12,369 nt of DNA from DASSTJ01 sp035707965 (GTDB lineage: Bacteria; Actinomycetota; Actinomycetes; Actinomycetales; Angustibacteraceae). This document shows, in pieces, positions 1 through 6,163 of the stretch. The notes below the pieces were generated by a model. The model saw only the letters and a program-made list of their open reading frames with translations. It was not told the origin of the DNA and did no database searches. The position numbers were made by a program, and so were the translations under genes. The stretch's first letter is position 1. Each line of letters opens with the position of its first letter. Where the stretch lies: the NCBI GenBank assembly GCA_035707965.1, contig DASSTJ010000103.1, positions 1-12,369 on the forward strand, written 5' to 3'.

Positions 1-771
1 GGCCAGGTGCTCGGCCAGCCAGGCCAGCCGGTGCGCGGTGTCGGGCAGGTGCACCACGCCCAGATGCAGCGACTCGCGGTCCAGGCTGCCGCGCAGCACC
101 AGCACGTCGCCGTCGGTCTCGTGGCCGAGGCCGAGCACGTCGGCGACGTCGTCGACCACGCGCGAGTTCGCGGTCGCCGTCGTGGCGAGCACCGGCGTCC
201 CCGCGGGCAGCTCGGGCAGCAGGGTGCGCAGCCGGCGGTAGTCCGGGCGGAAGTCGTGGCCCCAGTCGCTGATGCAGTGCGCTTCGTCCACCACCAGCAG
301 CCCGCAGCGGGCCGCGAGGTCGGGGAGCTGCTCGGAGCGGAACCTGGGGTTGTTGAGGCGCTCGGGGCTCACCAGGAGGACGTCGACCTCATCGGCTGCG
401 AGCCCCGCGGCCACCGCGCCCCAGTCCTCCGCGTTGGAGGAGTTCATCGTCACCGCGCGCACGCCAGCGCGGGCAGCCGCAGCCACCTGGTCGCGCATGA
501 GCGCCAGGAGCGGCGACACGATGAGCGTCGGCCCCGCGCCCTCCGCCCGGCGCAGTGCCGTCGCGACGAAGTAGACGGCCGACTTGCCCCACCCCGTGCG
601 CTGCACCACGAGCACCCGCTGCCGCTCCGCCACGAGCGCGCGGACCGACTCCCACTGCCCCCCGCGGAAGGCGGCGTCGGCGCGACCGACCAGCTGCCGC
701 AGCACCGCGTCGGCGCGCTCACGCAGGTGCTCGGCAGCGGTCGGGATGCTCGTCTCGGTGGTGGAGGTCAT
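1..771 (-). CDS. recQ: RecQ-family ATP-dependent DNA helicase, C-terminus off the window
   Basis: This is the N-terminal 257 residues of a superfamily 2 helicase, read from an ATG at 771 to the left edge without a stop. Visible motifs are a Walker A of the form QRTGWGKS (residues 57-64, Lys63), motif Ia SPLLALMRDQV (about 86-96), a DEAH box at 162-165 followed by the RecQ-type aromatic loop CISDWGHDFRP (166-176), and motif III ATTATA (196-201). The aromatic loop couples ATP hydrolysis to DNA unwinding in RecQ enzymes and is the strongest family marker. The Walker A has RTGWGKS in place of the usual PTGGGKS, which I associate with an actinobacterial RecQ-like subgroup. The second RecA lobe, zinc domain and HRDC domain would lie outside the window. 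The start has only a weak GAGG just before it. The gene lies 67 nt downstream of arfB on the same strand, so it may be co-transcribed or have its own promoter. Confidence 0.9.
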   Translation of the reverse strand, partial: MTSTTETSIPTAAEHLRERADAVLRQLVGRADAAFRGGQWESVRALVAERQRVLVVQRTGWGKSAVYFVATALRRAEGAGPTLIVSPLLALMRDQVAAAARAGVRAVTMNSSNAEDWGAVAAGLAADEVDVLLVSPERLNNPRFRSEQLPDLAARCGLLVVDEAHCISDWGHDFRPDYRRLRTLLPELPAGTPVLATTATANSRVVDDVADVLGLGHETDGDVLVLRGSLDRESLHLGVVHLPDTAHRLAWLAEHLA

Positions 772-838
772 GGCCTCGACGCTACGTGAGCGGCCCGACA
801 GCCGGCCGTCGTCGTCCACAGGGCCTCGGGCTTGCGCG

Positions 839-1282
839 TCACTCTGTCGGCGGGCGTCGCAGCCGCTTGGTCTGGCCGCGGCGGGTCTTCGTGTCGAGCC
901 TGCGCTGCTGCGAGCCGCGGGTCGGTCGGGTCGGGCGGCGTCCCCGCTGCGGCGGTGCGAGCGCGTCCCGCAGGGTCGCGGCCAGCCGGGCGGCCGCGGC
1001 GTCGCGGTTGCGCAGCTGGGACCGGTGCTCGGACGCCCTCACGGTGAGCACACCGTCGACGAGCCGGGTTGCGAGCCGCTGGACCACCCGGGCGCGCTGG
1101 TCGTCGTCGAAGGCCGTGCTGCGTACGACGTCCAGCAGCAGCTCGACTCGGCTGTCCGTCGTATTCACGCCCTGACCTCCCGGGCCGCTGGACCGGGAGA
1201 AGCGCCAGCGCAGCTCAGCGGACGGCACGGCGACGGCACGCGTAACCTGCAGCGCGCCGTCGTCGTCCCACACCGCTGCCAC
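839..1282 (-). CDS. arfB: Alternative ribosome-rescue peptidyl-tRNA hydrolase ArfB (YaeJ/ICT1 type)
   Basis: The 147-residue protein is a single-domain class-I release-factor relative. It hydrolyses peptidyl-tRNA on ribosomes stalled without a stop codon. The catalytic GGQ sits at residues 35-37 inside SSGPGGQGVN, as in ArfB/ICT1, and there is no codon-recognition domain. The C-terminal 35 residues are very basic (about 113-147, ending KTRRGQTKRLRR), matching the tail that ArfB inserts into the empty mRNA channel. Its length is close to the E. coli protein (about 140). The GTG start at 1282 lies 3 nt after the stop of the polymerase gene and is preceded by AAGG at 8 nt spacing inside that gene's end. 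Translational coupling is therefore likely. The protein acts in the cytoplasm on the 70S ribosome. A full release factor is excluded by length. Confidence 0.93.
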   Translation of the reverse strand: MAAVWDDDGALQVTRAVAVPSAELRWRFSRSSGPGGQGVNTTDSRVELLLDVVRSTAFDDDQRARVVQRLATRLVDGVLTVRASEHRSQLRNRDAAAARLAATLRDALAPPQRGRRPTRPTRGSQQRRLDTKTRRGQTKRLRRPPTE

Positions 1283-1285
1283 GTC

Positions 1286-3100
1286 TCAGCCCTTCGCCTC
1301 GGACCAGCGGTGCACGACGCTCACGTCAGCCACGAACCGCACGCCACCTCGGCCGCTCGTCGTCCAGCGCCCGGCGACGTCGGCGAGCGTGCGGTGAACC
1401 GTGTCGACGACCTCCTGCGCCGCCGGGGCTGGCGCGTGCACCAGCAGCTCGTCGTGGAGGCAGAGCACGATCTGCGCGTCGGCCCGCCGGCAGGCGGCGC
1501 GCACCGTGGCCGCCCAGGCCTTGAACAGCTCGGCGGCCGAGCCCTGGATCACGGCGTTGCGGGCGAACCGGCCACGCGCGTTGACCGCAGCACGATGATC
1601 GCGCTCATCGGCGGGCGACGAGATGCGGTACATCCGGACGAGGCGGCCACCGTGGGTGCGCACCGCCTGGCCGGCCCGGCCGTGCTCGTACGCCGCCCGC
1701 AGGTACCGCATGGCGACCGGGTAGGCGCGCTCGAGCCCCTCGAGGGCCTGACCCGCCGTGCCCGACGTCTGCCCGTACATCGCTGCGAGCACGGCCACCT
1801 TGGCGACAGAGCGTTCGACGCCGAGCCGGCGCGCCACCGGCAGGTACAGGTCGTCGTCGGCCGTGGCGGCTGCGAGCGCCTCGTCGCCGGACACCGCAGC
1901 GAGCACCCGCGGCTCCACCTGACCCAGGTCGGCGCGCACGAGCACGTGTCCCGGCTCGGCGGCCACCGCGGGACGCAGCTCGGACGGCAGGTTGTGCAGT
2001 CCCGCCTGAGCTGTCATGCGCCCAGCGGCCCCGTCGCTGCCGCTCCAGGCGCCGCGCAAGCGGTCGTCGGGGCCGACGTGCTCGTCCAGCCACCGGTACC
2101 CGTAGGTGGTGGCGATGCGGTCCGCCTTGCGCCAGGCCAGCAGCGCCTCGACCAGAGGGTGCTGCGCGCGCCAGGCCTCCAGCCGCCACGAGCGCGTGTC
2201 GGGGACGTCGATGCCGACCGCTGCCAGGGCAGCACGCACCTGGGCAGGGTTGCGCAGGTCGACGGGCAGCGCAGCCGCCGGCACGTGTCGCAGCACGAGC
2301 TCCTCCCGCAGCTGCCGTTGGGACGCTTCGTGCCTCTGGTCCCGGGGCCGCTCGCCGCACGCCTGGGCCACGAGCTGCTCGGCACGGTCGCGGTCGATCG
2401 GCAGACCGTCGTGCGCCAGCTCGACGCACAGCAGCTCGGCAGCGGACTCGCTCAGCGCCGTGCCCACGGCGTCCCCGCTGCAGGGGACCTGCTGCAGCCG
2501 GGCGAGCTGCCGTTGCCGTGCCTGCCAGCCCAGGTCGGCCCAGCTCGCCAGCCGTCGTGGCGTGCGTCGCCACCCGCCAGCGGTCCACTCGGCGCGGAGG
2601 TGTCCGCTCGGGAGCACCGGCTGCTCCGGGTCGCCGTCCGCGTCGTTCGTCGCGGTGCCGAGCAGGTCGAGCTGCCCCGTCCTCGGCACGTCGGCCGGGT
2701 CGAGGTCGGCCAGGGTCGCCCAGACCCGGGCCGGGTCGTCGTCGGTGCCCCCCGAGAGCAGTCGGTGCACCGCTGCCACGTCCCAGCACACGGCGACGCG
2801 CACGCCGTGGGGCAGCAGGAGGCTGGCGGTGCCGCCGGCCGACCACCACACCCAGCGCGGTCGCCAGCGGTCCTCGAGCCGGCCGAGCACCCCGGCGGCC
2901 GTGGCGAGGTCGCAGGCCACCGCCAGGCCGCCCGACTCGCAGCGCAGGCCCACGCCCTCGTCAGACACCGCGAGCGCGATGGCGTCGCCACGAACCACAC
3001 CGAGGTCGGCGAGCGCCTCCAGCACGGCCGCAGGGTCGACCGGGACCGTCCTGACGCCCAGGCGGGCTGGGCCGGCGGGCGGGACGGAGGCAGGCAGCAC
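1286..3100 (-). CDS. PolA-like (family A) DNA polymerase with degenerate 3'-5' exonuclease-like N-terminus
   Basis: The 604-residue protein is of the actinobacterial type usually called bifunctional 3'-5' exonuclease/DNA polymerase. The polymerase core is recognisable. Motif A is RADLGQVEPR (Asp391, Gln394, Glu396, Arg398), motif B is R430-x3-K434-x7-Tyr442-Gly443, and motif C is LHDEL (His549, Asp550, Glu551), so both metal-binding aspartates are present. A shortened palm segment RMTAQAGLHNLPS (361-373) replaces the usual RxSSxxPNLQNIP. Residues 1-210 are Trp- and Ala-rich, and I do not see the DxE exonuclease motif, so proofreading is doubtful. There is no 5' nuclease domain; full PolA is about 900 residues. 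The GTG start is supported by GGGAGGA at 3108-3114 with 7 nt spacing. A separate true polA presumably exists elsewhere. The role is probably repair synthesis, which is an inference. The gene lies 38 nt after sufE and 3 nt before arfB. Confidence 0.9.
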   Translation of the reverse strand: MLPASVPPAGPARLGVRTVPVDPAAVLEALADLGVVRGDAIALAVSDEGVGLRCESGGLAVACDLATAAGVLGRLEDRWRPRWVWWSAGGTASLLLPHGVRVAVCWDVAAVHRLLSGGTDDDPARVWATLADLDPADVPRTGQLDLLGTATNDADGDPEQPVLPSGHLRAEWTAGGWRRTPRRLASWADLGWQARQRQLARLQQVPCSGDAVGTALSESAAELLCVELAHDGLPIDRDRAEQLVAQACGERPRDQRHEASQRQLREELVLRHVPAAALPVDLRNPAQVRAALAAVGIDVPDTRSWRLEAWRAQHPLVEALLAWRKADRIATTYGYRWLDEHVGPDDRLRGAWSGSDGAAGRMTAQAGLHNLPSELRPAVAAEPGHVLVRADLGQVEPRVLAAVSGDEALAAATADDDLYLPVARRLGVERSVAKVAVLAAMYGQTSGTAGQALEGLERAYPVAMRYLRAAYEHGRAGQAVRTHGGRLVRMYRISSPADERDHRAAVNARGRFARNAVIQGSAAELFKAWAATVRAACRRADAQIVLCLHDELLVHAPAPAAQEVVDTVHRTLADVAGRWTTSGRGGVRFVADVSVVHRWSEAKG

Positions 3101-3138
3101 CCCACCATCCTCCCGTCCGCCGCCGACAGCCGACGTCG

Positions 3139-3588
3139 TCAGGCGGCGGTCTTCTCGCGCACCTGCCGCTTGATGCGGCCGAGCATGGCGACCATGCCCC
3201 GCAGCCGCAGGGGGCTCACGGCCTCGCCCAGACCGAACTTGAACGGCACGTCGTCCGGGACCGCGAGCACCTCCTCGGCTGGCAACCCGTCCAGCCCGGA
3301 GCGCAGGATGCCCGCGAACCCGCGGGTGGTGGGCGCCTCCGGTGGTGCGTCGAAGAAGAGGTGGACGACGTGGTCGTCACCGGCCTCGACCTCGACGGCG
3401 AGGAACAGCGGGGTCTGGCACTCGTGGACCTGCTCCATCTGCTCGGAGCGCTCGACGTACCGCTGAGGCAGCTCGGGCAGCTCGTCGCTCAGCTCGAGGA
3501 GGAGCTGGAGCCGGTCGGGCGGGTCGACGGACGTGAAGTCGTCGACGAGCTCGGCGAGGGCGTCCGGCAGGTGCTGGTCGGCGGTCAC
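3139..3588 (-). CDS. sufE: SufE-family cysteine desulfurase sulfur acceptor
   Basis: The 149-residue protein matches the SufE/CsdE fold family along its full length. SufE takes persulfide sulfur from a SufS-type cysteine desulfurase and passes it to the Fe-S cluster assembly machinery in the cytoplasm. The acceptor cysteine is Cys57 in VHECQTPLFL, the position of Cys51 in E. coli SufE (GCQS). Other family-typical stretches are LELSDELPELPQRY (31-44), HLFFDAPPEAPTTRGFAGIL (75-94), and the C-terminal SPLRLRGMVAML helix. The GTG start at 3588 is 6 nt after the TAG stop of the sulfurtransferase gene. Only a weak GAGG at 11 nt spacing lies inside that upstream gene, so translation is probably coupled. 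No suf operon (sufBCDS) is nearby. The immediate partner is the rhodanese-type sulfurtransferase. Confidence 0.95.
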   Translation of the reverse strand: MTADQHLPDALAELVDDFTSVDPPDRLQLLLELSDELPELPQRYVERSEQMEQVHECQTPLFLAVEVEAGDDHVVHLFFDAPPEAPTTRGFAGILRSGLDGLPAEEVLAVPDDVPFKFGLGEAVSPLRLRGMVAMLGRIKRQVREKTAA

Positions 3589-3594
3589 CGGCCG

Positions 3595-4476
3595 CTACGC
3601 CTCGGGGCCGGTCGCGATCGGGACGCGCACGGAGTTGCCCCACTCCGTCCACGAGCCGTCGTAGTTGCGGACCTTGGAGAAGCCGAGCAGCTGGCTCAGC
3701 ACGAACCACGTGTGCGACGAGCGCTCGCCGATGCGGCAGTACGCGATCACGTCGTCCTGCGGCGACAAGCCCTTCTCGCTCAGGTAGATGCTCTCGAGCT
3801 CCTGGCGAGTGCGGAAGGTGCTGTCCTCTGCCGCGGCACGGCTCCACGGCACGCTCTTCGCGCCTGGCACGTGGCCGCCGCGCATGGCGCCCTCCTGCGG
3901 GTAGTCCGGCATGTGCAGCAGCTCGCCGGTGTACTCGCCGGGGGAGCGGACGTCGACGATCGGCTGGCCGAGGTGGGCGAGCACGTCCTCCTTGAACGCG
4001 CGGATGACACTGTCGTCGCGCTCGACGACCGGGTACTCGACCGGCTCTGGCGTGGGGACGTCCCGCGTCATCTCACGGCCCTCGGCTACCCACTTGGCGC
4101 GCCCGCCGTCGAGGAGGCGTACGTCGGTGTGCCCGAACAGGGTGAACACCCACAACGCGTAGGCCGCCCACCAGTTGCTCTTGTCGCCGTAGACGACGAC
4201 GGTCGTGTCCCGGCCGATGCCGCGGCTGCCCATCACCTCGGCGAAGCGGGCGCCATCGACGTAGTCACGCGTCGTGGGGTCGTTGAGGTCGAGGTGCCAG
4301 TCGACCTTGACCGCGCCGGGGATGTGGCCGGTGTCGTACAGCAGCACGTCCTCGTCGGACTCGACGACGACCAGACCGGGTTCGCCGAGGTGCTGTGCCA
4401 GCCACCCGGTCGTCACCAGCCGTTCCGGGTGCGCGTAGGTGGCGATCTTGGCGTCGTCGTCGAGAGGCAGGGACAC
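3595..4476 (-). CDS. sseA: Thiosulfate/3-mercaptopyruvate sulfurtransferase, tandem rhodanese domains
   Basis: The 293-residue two-domain rhodanese transfers sulfur from thiosulfate or 3-mercaptopyruvate to a thiol acceptor through a cysteine persulfide. The N-terminal domain (about 20-135) contains the structural CH2A-type element DTGHIPGAVKVDWHLDLND but has Asp98 (VVVYGDKSNWWAAYALW) where an active cysteine would sit. It is therefore the non-catalytic half. The C-terminal domain (about 155-293) has IVDVRSPGEY and the active loop CRIGERSS with Cys247. The start is the GTG at 4476, which has GGAG (4485-4488) at 8 nt spacing and gives the usual family length. The frame stays open upstream to 4761, but that stretch looks unlike protein of this family. 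It is the first gene of the minus-strand run and is followed after 6 nt by sufE. I infer a link between sulfur mobilisation and SufE loading. Rhodanese and mercaptopyruvate specificity cannot be separated here. Confidence 0.93.
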   Translation of the reverse strand: MSLPLDDDAKIATYAHPERLVTTGWLAQHLGEPGLVVVESDEDVLLYDTGHIPGAVKVDWHLDLNDPTTRDYVDGARFAEVMGSRGIGRDTTVVVYGDKSNWWAAYALWVFTLFGHTDVRLLDGGRAKWVAEGREMTRDVPTPEPVEYPVVERDDSVIRAFKEDVLAHLGQPIVDVRSPGEYTGELLHMPDYPQEGAMRGGHVPGAKSVPWSRAAAEDSTFRTRQELESIYLSEKGLSPQDDVIAYCRIGERSSHTWFVLSQLLGFSKVRNYDGSWTEWGNSVRVPIATGPEA

Positions 4477-4748
4477 GGTCCACGCTCCAGCAGTTCTTGG
4501 GTACGTGCGGCGTACCGCGGCCGAGGGGGCGCCGCACCGGTCAGGTGCACGCCGCTCCTTCATGACCAACCTCGCCATCGTGCCAGCCTGGCCAGACGGC
4601 CGGTCAGGCAGGTCAGGGGGCGAGACGGCGCGGACGGCGTCGAAAGGCTGGTGTCCGCCCCGTGTCGCCGTGCCGACCGGGACGGGCTGCGAGATGATCG
4701 AGCGATCTCGACGACAGAGCCCGTTGCCGCCGACAGGGAGGACGACCC
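4477..4748. promoter_or_regulatory. Divergent intergenic region between sseA and the EcsC-family gene
   Basis: These 272 bases separate two divergently transcribed genes, so promoters for both must lie here. I found no convincing -10 box (TANNNT on either strand), so the promoters cannot be placed. What is visible is a 6-bp inverted repeat, CGAGAT (4690-4695) and ATCTCG (4705-4710), ending 38 nt before the EcsC start codon, and an imperfect hairpin around 4586-4611 (CCTGGCC pairing with GGTCAGG, one G-U). No believable small gene is present. Confidence 0.6.
4690..4710. repeat. Inverted repeat, possible operator or 5' UTR hairpin before the EcsC-family gene
   Basis: The arms CGAGAT and ATCTCG are perfect inverted copies separated by 9 nt (GATCGAGCG). 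The element lies between 59 and 39 nt upstream of the GTG start of the EcsC-family gene. The symmetry would suit a dimeric regulator, or a short hairpin in the leader. A 6-bp arm is not strong evidence by itself. Confidence 0.3.
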
Positions 4749-5474
4749 GTGCCTGAGGCACCCGTGAAGCAGGAGCCAGGGCGGAGCGCCGGCAAGGACG
4801 GTGCGGCGCCCGGCGAGGAGAGGCTCGACGAGAACGACAAGGGCGTGTCGGCCATCGCCGCGAACCTCGTGGACCGGCTGCTTGACGTCGGCATCGACGG
4901 CCGGGGCGCGTTCGACTCCGCGCGCACGGTCGCGGACAACGCGCTGAGCGACCACGGCGACGCCGAGCGGGCCATCGACGCCGTCGTCACCAAGCACACC
5001 AAGCTGGCCGCCGCCGGCGGTTTCGTGACGGGGCTCGGCGGCTTCGTCGCGCTCCCGGTGGCGCTGCCGGCGAACGTGCTGGAGTTCTACGGAGTCGCGA
5101 CGCGGATGGTCGGGGCGATCGCGTCGCTGCGCGGCTACGACGTCACCGACCAGGGCACGCGCTCGGCCGTCATGCTGACGCTCGTGGGCGCGGACGCGGA
5201 CGACCTGCTGACGAAGGCCGGGGTGGCACGATCCGGGCGACTGGCCGACCTGGCCGCACAGCGGCTCCCGGGACCGGCGCTCATGGTCCTCAACAAGGGC
5301 ATCGGGTTCCGGCTGATCAGCAGCGTCGGCAAGTCGGTGCTCGCTCGGTTCGGCAAGGGCGTCCCGGTGGTGGGGGGCGTCGTCGGGGCCGGTTTCGACG
5401 TCTACCTGCTGCGCCGGATCGCCGGTCACGCCCGCAAGGAGTTCCCAGCGCGACCGCTGGCCATGCGCAGCTGA
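4749..5474 (+). CDS. EcsC family protein
   Basis: The 241-residue protein carries the EcsC-family core. The hallmarks are a Gly/Ala-rich hydrophobic segment with AAGGFVTGLGGFVALPVALP (88-107) and a second glycine-rich segment GKGVPVVGGVVGAGFDVYLL (202-221). Between them is the family-typical RMVGAIASLRGYD (119-131). The first 35 residues are charged and low-complexity (KQEPGRSAGKDG, GEERLDENDKG) and probably disordered. There is no signal peptide, but the two hydrophobic segments suggest membrane association. The GTG start is fixed by AGGGAGG (4735-4741) at 7 nt spacing. The family is named after the third gene of the Bacillus ecs ABC-transporter operon, but no ecsA or ecsB is present, so a transporter role cannot be claimed. 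Molecular function is unknown. The gene is followed by a terminator-like hairpin and then by a DUF1232 gene. Confidence 0.88.
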   Translation: MPEAPVKQEPGRSAGKDGAAPGEERLDENDKGVSAIAANLVDRLLDVGIDGRGAFDSARTVADNALSDHGDAERAIDAVVTKHTKLAAAGGFVTGLGGFVALPVALPANVLEFYGVATRMVGAIASLRGYDVTDQGTRSAVMLTLVGADADDLLTKAGVARSGRLADLAAQRLPGPALMVLNKGIGFRLISSVGKSVLARFGKGVPVVGGVVGAGFDVYLLRRIAGHARKEFPARPLAMRS

Positions 5475-5477
5475 CGG

Positions 5478-5506
5478 GTTCCCGGTCCGCCCTCGGCCTC
5501 GGGAAC
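5478..5506 (+). terminator. Terminator-like hairpin after the EcsC-family gene
   Basis: A perfect 7-bp stem, GTTCCCG (5478-5484) with CGGGAAC (5500-5506), starts 4 nt after the stop codon. An inner CCG/CGG pair extends it. It is followed by AAAC and has no T-tract, which is common for terminators in high-GC actinobacteria. It may only attenuate, since the next gene is on the same strand 93 nt after the EcsC stop. Confidence 0.5.
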
Positions 5507-5552
5507 AAACGACCCTGGCCAGCGCGTCCTACCAGTGGCGTCAGGCACGACG

Positions 5553-5560
5553 AAGGAGGT
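5553..5560 (+). promoter_or_regulatory. Strong Shine-Dalgarno site deciding the DUF1232 start
   Basis: AAGGAGGT is a near-complete anti-16S match and lies 7 nt before the ATG at 5568. It rules out the in-frame GTG at 5535, which would place the ribosome site inside the coding region. Confidence 0.85.
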
Positions 5561-5567
5561 CGACGCG

Positions 5568-5978
5568 ATGACGAGGTCGAAGTGGGCTGCGATCGGCACG
5601 CTGGTGCGCGCTGTGCGCGGCACCTGGCGACCCGGCGAACCCGGCGTCGGTGAGCGGATACGCGCAGTCCCGCGCCTGGTGATCGCCACGGTGCGCGGCC
5701 GCTACCACGGCACGACCAAGGCTCGGCTCGGGCTGCTCGCGATGGCGGTCGTCTACGTCGTCTCTCCCGTCGACGTGCTGCCGGACTTTCTCCCGCTGAT
5801 CGGCATCGCGGACGACGCCATGGTCGTGGCGTGGCTCGCCGGCGCTCTGCTCAGCGAGACCGGCGACTTCCTGGACTGGGAGCGCGGGGACTCACGGACC
5901 AGCAGGCGTCGCCGGTCCGGACGTGGCCGGTTCGACGCCGGCCGCCCCGACGTGGTGCGCGGTCAGGTCGTGCGCTGA
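5568..5978 (+). CDS. DUF1232 (YkvA-type) small membrane protein
   Basis: The 136-residue protein contains the DUF1232 signature VVSPVDVLPDFLPLIG (64-79) followed by IADDAMVVAWLAGALL (80-95). In this family an SPxDLxPD-type turn separates two hydrophobic segments. Here they are about 53-65 and 74-96, so a hairpin insertion in the cytoplasmic membrane is likely. The N-terminus is basic and amphipathic. The C-terminus (about 108-136) is Arg-rich (TSRRRRSGRGRF) and probably disordered. The start is set by the strong Shine-Dalgarno at 5553-5560. No biochemical role is established for the family and none is claimed. The gene sits between two hairpins, so it may be a separate unit or be expressed by read-through from the EcsC-family gene. 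Confidence 0.88.
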   Translation: MTRSKWAAIGTLVRAVRGTWRPGEPGVGERIRAVPRLVIATVRGRYHGTTKARLGLLAMAVVYVVSPVDVLPDFLPLIGIADDAMVVAWLAGALLSETGDFLDWERGDSRTSRRRRSGRGRFDAGRPDVVRGQVVR

Positions 5979-5981
5979 CGT

Positions 5982-6010
5982 CCGACGCGTGCGCTGAGGC
6001 CACGCGTCGG
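5982..6010 (+). terminator. Strong hairpin terminator after the DUF1232 gene
   Basis: A perfect 10-bp inverted repeat, CCGACGCGTG (5982-5991) with CACGCGTCGG (6001-6010), has a 9-nt loop and begins 3 nt after the stop codon. There is no T-tract. Position and stability make an intrinsic or Rho-assisted terminator the best reading. Confidence 0.65.
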
Positions 6011-6163
6011 CCACGACGACGTCCATGACCGCGGTTCACCTGACGGGCCGGGCCGCCGACCGCCGGGCCGCCGTGATCCACAGGGGCGCACCCCTCGTCC
6101 CACGGTCCACAGGCATGGCACCGAGGGCTGCGTGCGGGGCCGCCGTCGTCGACGCTGCTGCCC
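6011..6163 (+). other. Intergenic region before DUF4192 with repeated TCCACAGG and short repeats
   Basis: Two copies of TCCACAGG (6077-6084 and 6106-6113) flank a perfect 5-bp hairpin, AGGGG CGCA CCCCT (6082-6095). A direct repeat CCGGGCCGCCG also occurs near 6050 and 6063. The 9-mer TGATCCACA (6074-6082) differs by one base from the DnaA-box consensus TTATCCACA, and CGGTCCACA (6103-6111) by two from TTGTCCACA. I see no clear promoter and no Shine-Dalgarno before the ATG at 6164. Confidence 0.45.

Noticed and set aside
584..3466. Very long plus-strand open frame (about 960 codons) opposite arfB, the polymerase gene and the end of sufE
   Set aside because: Its translation is Arg/Ala/Gly/His-rich low-complexity sequence with no family motif. 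It is the stop-poor antisense frame expected in GC-rich DNA, and the minus strand carries clear enzyme motifs.
4480..4570. Possible cysteine-rich leader peptide before sseA, as seen before some actinobacterial sulfur genes
   Set aside because: The short frames here (one begins after AAGGAG near 4553-4562) lack the RRHVDL-type signature and run into the sseA coding region in another frame.
4477..4761. N-terminal extension of the sulfurtransferase to a start at 4761
   Set aside because: The extra 95 residues do not look like rhodanese and would run through the divergent promoter region. The GTG at 4476 has a good ribosome site and gives the normal length.
4749..5474. Reading the EcsC-family gene as part of an Ecs ABC transporter or a defence system
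   Set aside because: No ATPase or permease gene is adjacent, and there is no nuclease, toxin or mobile-element context. Only the family name supports it.
5535..5567. Earlier GTG start for the DUF1232 gene
   Set aside because: The strong AAGGAGGT site lies downstream of this GTG and points to the ATG at 5568.
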